A stretch of 34,198 nt of DNA from Clostridia bacterium (lineage in GTDB: Bacteria; Bacillota; Clostridia; Christensenellales; CAG-138). Position numbers and translations under genes: made by a program. The notes under the pieces are model-generated. The model was given only the letters and a program-made list of their open reading frames with translations, ran no database searches and was not told the origin of the DNA. The DNA lies in assembly GCA_017538255.1 (NCBI GenBank), contig JAFYJD010000027.1:1-34198 (forward strand). The letters are read 5' to 3'. Of the stretch, positions 31,791 through 34,198 are shown piece after piece; the stretch's first letter is position 1, and the number at the start of each line of letters is the position of its first letter.

Positions 31791-32081
31791 ATGGACTTTC
31801 TTGAATTATCGCGAGCAAGGTTTTCCGTATTGGAATACGATAATAGCCATATTGAAAGGAAGTTGATCGACAAGATCGTTGAAGAGGGTATCGCGGCGAC
31901 CGCGGCGTGCAGCAATCGGCCGCAGATGATGCTTATAATCGACAGCGATGAAAAGGGGAGAAAACCGAATCGGGTCGTTCCGAGCAAATACTATGTTCCA
32001 ATCGAGTTTTTGATATGCTATGACAAGCGGGAGTGCCGGATTAGACCTATGGGCGGCGGAAGTTTTCCGCCGTTTTATTAA
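31791..32081 (+). pseudogene. Truncated nitroreductase family gene
   Basis: The 96-residue frame begins MDFLELSRARFSVLEYDN, then IVEEGIAATAACSNRPQ, the FMN-binding start of small nitroreductases (about 170-200 residues). It continues to VPIEFLICYDKRECRIRPMG, matching the APVxLLVCYDxxxxWxR region of intact members. It then runs into a terminator hairpin and stops, so the C-terminal half with the remaining FMN and dimer contacts is missing. Promoter and ribosome binding site (GATAGGGA) still look usable. Probably a deletion remnant. Confidence 0.7.
32054..32079 (+). terminator. Terminator inside the 3' end of the nitroreductase remnant
   Basis: An 8-bp stem CGGCGGAA/TTCCGCCG (32054-32061 with 32065-32072), 3-nt loop, then TTTTATT. 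It encodes the last residues of the truncated frame. Confidence 0.8.
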
Positions 32082-32161
32082 AAGGACGCTTTTAAAAAAA
32101 CTCGGTCGATTTTGTAATGATTCCGTTTATTGCGCGTTAGTATGGTGAAAGGAGGAAGGGC

Positions 32162-32668
32162 ATGCTTTTCGAAGAGATCTACGAAAACTGTTTAAAGGAT
32201 GTTTTTCGTTTCTGCGTCAGTCTGACAAAGGATGAGACCCGTGCCGAGGAGCTGACGCAGGAGACATTTGTAAAGGCTCTCAGATCGATAGATTCCTTTG
32301 ACGGATCGAAGGATGTAAGAGCGTGGCTTTTTACCATTGCGAAGAACTCCTATTTCAGCGAATGCAGAAAGCAAAAACGCTTTGCCGTGGACGCAGAAGC
32401 GGAGGCGCGTGCGGATATCAACGAAAGGGACGTTATCGAGGTGCTTGCGGACAGGCAGAGCGCCGAACTTATCCACAGATATCTGCACGATATGAAAGAG
32501 CCTTACAAAGAGGTGTTCCATCTGCGGGTATTCGGAGAGTTGGGCTTTGATCGGATAGGGAGCATCTTCGGGAAGAGTGCAAACTGGGCTCGTGTGACGT
32601 TTTTCAGAGCCAAAAGCGAGATACAAAACTATATGAAAAAAAATATGGAGGGATTTTATGAAGAATGA
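32162..32668 (+). CDS. ECF sigma factor (RNA polymerase sigma-70 family)
   Basis: A 168-residue two-domain sigma factor. Region 2 shows EELTQETFVKALRSIDSFDG and RAWLFTIAKNSYFSECRKQ; region 4 shows YKEVFHLRVFGELGFDRIGS and SANWARVTFFRAKSEI. Ribosome binding site AAAGGAGG. The stop overlaps the next gene by 11 nt, and that gene encodes a ZAS-type anti-sigma factor, so the pair is a classic ECF unit. Its target promoters are unknown; the gap 32,082-32,161 shows no clear sigma-A promoter and may hold an autoregulated one. Confidence 0.94.
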   Translation: MLFEEIYENCLKDVFRFCVSLTKDETRAEELTQETFVKALRSIDSFDGSKDVRAWLFTIAKNSYFSECRKQKRFAVDAEAEARADINERDVIEVLADRQSAELIHRYLHDMKEPYKEVFHLRVFGELGFDRIGSIFGKSANWARVTFFRAKSEIQNYMKKNMEGFYEE

Positions 32669-33293
32669 TTGCAATATTATAATGGATCTTCTGCCGCTGT
32701 ACGCCGACGGTGCGCTTTCGGAAGCGTCCAAAGAATTGGTGCAGGAGCATATCGGCTTCTGCGAGGAATGCGCAAATGCGTTGAAGGGTATGCAGGAAAG
32801 CATCAAACTGCCCGTAAACAAGGAAGTCAGGCTGAATGAAACAAGTTTCATAAAAGGGCTTAAAAAGATCGTGTTCAACTGGAAACTGCTGACGGGCATA
32901 ATGGCGGGACTTTCCGCGCTGCTGCTCCTTGTGCTGTCGGTTATGTATCTGAACCACAAAACTACTGCCGTTGAGTATGACGGCTCCAACATAGCGATAG
33001 AAAAGCGTGAAAACGGCTATTATCTGCGCTACAACGGCAAGGGCGAGATTCTTTTCAGCGCGGGAGGGAATCGAGAAAGCGGAGAATGGACAATCGAGTT
33101 CTCGCAATCGCTTTGGGGCAGGTACATCGATCCCTTGTACGATCGTGACGGTAATTGCCAGTGGTTCTGCGAAGAGGGCATGATAACAAAACTCACCACG
33201 ATGGACGGCAAGGTCATCTGGGAAGGCTCCGAAGAGGACGTCGAGGCGCATGAGCAATGGCTCAAGGAGCGTTCCGAATATGCGGGAGATTGA
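32658..33293 (+). CDS. Zinc-finger (ZAS/zf-HC2) transmembrane anti-sigma factor
   Basis: A 211-residue partner of the sigma factor encoded just before it. The N-terminal zinc-binding anti-sigma domain has Cys5, then LLPLYADGALS, then His31-x3-Cys35-x2-Cys38 (HIGFCEEC). One membrane helix (about 77-97) leads to an extracellular domain of about 110 residues that may sense the signal. GGAGG before the ATG lies within the sigma gene. No family was recognised for the outer domain. Confidence 0.93.
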   Translation: MKNDCNIIMDLLPLYADGALSEASKELVQEHIGFCEECANALKGMQESIKLPVNKEVRLNETSFIKGLKKIVFNWKLLTGIMAGLSALLLLVLSVMYLNHKTTAVEYDGSNIAIEKRENGYYLRYNGKGEILFSAGGNRESGEWTIEFSQSLWGRYIDPLYDRDGNCQWFCEEGMITKLTTMDGKVIWEGSEEDVEAHEQWLKERSEYAGD

Positions 33294-33342
33294 ATGCCCG
33301 CTGACCGGATTGAATAAAGATACTGCAAAAACCTTCTTTCGT

Positions 33343-33378
33343 CCGACCGCCGCTTTTTATCGCGGCGGTCGGGTTTTT
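33343..33378 (+). terminator. Terminator of the ECF sigma/anti-sigma operon
   Basis: An 11-bp GC-rich perfect stem (33343-33353 with 33362-33372), 8-nt loop and a GTTTTTG tail, 50 nt after the anti-sigma stop. Confidence 0.92.
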
Positions 33379-33417
33379 GCTTTTTTTGTCGCAATGCTGC
33401 GGCGGTGGCGGAATGAG

Positions 33418-33446
33418 TTGAACTGAAAAGAAATGAATGTTATAAT
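33418..33446 (+). promoter_or_regulatory. Promoter of the last gene
   Basis: TTGAAC (33418-33423), 17 nt, TATAAT (33441-33446), about 66 nt before the start codon. Confidence 0.7.
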
Positions 33447-33511
33447 GACATTAAGAAAATCGCAGGGGGCGTCCGTATTCGCTTTTTCAGTATGAGCACG
33501 AGGTGGTAAAA

Positions 33512-34156
33512 GTGTTTTATATCGATTCAAATAAAACCGAATACTTTTTGATCACGCCCGATGAGTTTGCCGAGGTGTTTGGCGGGTGTTCGTTTGTAAT
33601 AACGAATACGGGCGTTGGGGATGACTATACCTTTACAAAGGAGGCGGAGCTCATTAAAAGGTACCGTGAACTGTACGAACTGCTTGCATCCGGCAAAAGA
33701 TGCGATTGGGAAGAGGATCATCAGTATCTCAATTTTGCAACGGGAGTCACGGAACATACTGATAACTGCGTTTATGTTAAGCATAAAACGGGTCTGCGCG
33801 TGCCGGAGTTCATTGAACCCGTCGTTGAGTTGAGCGTTTTTTGCGCGGTGCCTTTCGGCGCTTCGCCGACGGCAAAGGGCTTTTTCGTCGGTCAGTTTCC
33901 GCAGTACGCGTTCGGGATCTATATGTCGTTCCCTGCGCGTATAACATACGATGACGGCACGGAAAAGGCGTTCTCGGGGCTTGCGGACCGCGATCTGTGG
34001 AAGAAACTGCAAAGCCGCATCAAGGAGATCGCGCCCACGCTCTATATCCGCGTGGACGGCAAAAAATACAACACCCGCATCCGCGTTTCCGAAGAAGCGC
34101 GAAAGGCGCTCGCGGGCTTCAACGCTGTAAAGGAAAGCGGGCTCGAACTGCTGTAA
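33512..34156 (+). CDS. Protein of unknown function
   Basis: A 214-residue cytoplasmic-looking protein with no signal peptide or membrane helix. It starts with GTG at 33512, placed 5 nt after GAGGTGG; another GTG three codons upstream (33503) lacks a site. The N-terminal part (YFLITPDEFAEVFGGCSFVI) and a middle block (VELSVFCAVPFGASPTAKGF) look folded. The C-terminal third is basic and helical (LWKKLQSRIKEIAPTLYIRV). I recognise no domain. Monocistronic, with its own promoter and a hairpin after the stop. Confidence 0.75.
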   Translation: MFYIDSNKTEYFLITPDEFAEVFGGCSFVITNTGVGDDYTFTKEAELIKRYRELYELLASGKRCDWEEDHQYLNFATGVTEHTDNCVYVKHKTGLRVPEFIEPVVELSVFCAVPFGASPTAKGFFVGQFPQYAFGIYMSFPARITYDDGTEKAFSGLADRDLWKKLQSRIKEIAPTLYIRVDGKKYNTRIRVSEEARKALAGFNAVKESGLELL

Positions 34157-34174
34157 ATATTCAGATAAATGTCG

Positions 34175-34198
34175 GAGCGTCCGCGTGAGCGGACGCTC
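34175..34198 (+). terminator. Terminator stem at the window edge
   Basis: A perfect 10-bp stem GAGCGTCCGC/GCGGACGCTC (34175-34184 with 34189-34198) with a GTGA (GNRA-type) loop. A U-tract, if any, lies outside the window. Confidence 0.7.

Noticed and set aside
1..34198. CRISPR arrays, insertion sequences, rRNA genes
   Set aside because: No regularly spaced direct repeats, no transposase-like frame with terminal inverted repeats and no rRNA sequence was seen.

Overview
The window looks like a piece of a Bacillota (Clostridia-type) chromosome, probably from an uncultured gut lineage. Supporting signs are strong GGAGG-type ribosome binding sites, TTGACA/TATAAT sigma-A promoters, diderm-free lipoproteins, an AddA-type helicase-nuclease, an LCP wall-polymer ligase and the Bacillota-typical tilS-hpt pair. 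Base composition is roughly balanced to slightly GC-rich, except for an AT-richer restriction-modification block at 26-28.3 kb. I cannot name a genus from the sequence alone.

Left part (1-18,012), nearly all on the minus strand. It starts with the N-terminus of a lipoprotein, a MATE efflux pump, a plus-strand lipoprotein and a lipoprotein with two OB-like domains. Next is a complete sugar-type ABC importer operon (ATPase, two permeases, binding protein) whose genes overlap by 1-4 nt and which has a consensus promoter. A solitary AAA ATPase follows. Then comes what looks like one long operon transcribed leftwards: dnaN, M32 carboxypeptidase, thpR, tilS, hpt, galE, an LCP ligase with an unusual acidic linker, and a diacylglycerol-kinase-like lipid kinase, closed by a clean terminator at 9525-9547. 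It mixes replication, tRNA modification, purine salvage and envelope functions.

Centre (18,013-18,473). A 461-bp gene-free stretch lies between dnaN (leftwards) and a rightward operon. It holds three one-mismatch DnaA boxes and an AT-rich segment, and gene orientation flips here. It is the best origin-of-replication candidate, although dnaA is not in the window.

Right part (18,474-34,198). A plus-strand operon encodes a membrane-anchored two-repeat protein, a DUF362/ferredoxin protein, AddA (no AddB nearby) and an M42 aminopeptidase. It is followed by a tRNA-Ala(CGC) with its own consensus promoter and terminator. Directly behind the tRNA, on the opposite strand, is a compact C-M-R operon (HTH regulator, 5-methylcytosine methyltransferase, NgoBV-like PD-(E)xK endonuclease), most likely acquired. 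The rest is accessory: two sigma/anti-sigma pairs, a GNAT acetyltransferase, probable remnants of a second GNAT and of a nitroreductase, a perfect 34-bp palindrome, a small unknown peptide gene with a consensus promoter, and an unknown 214-residue protein ending at a terminator-like hairpin at the window edge.
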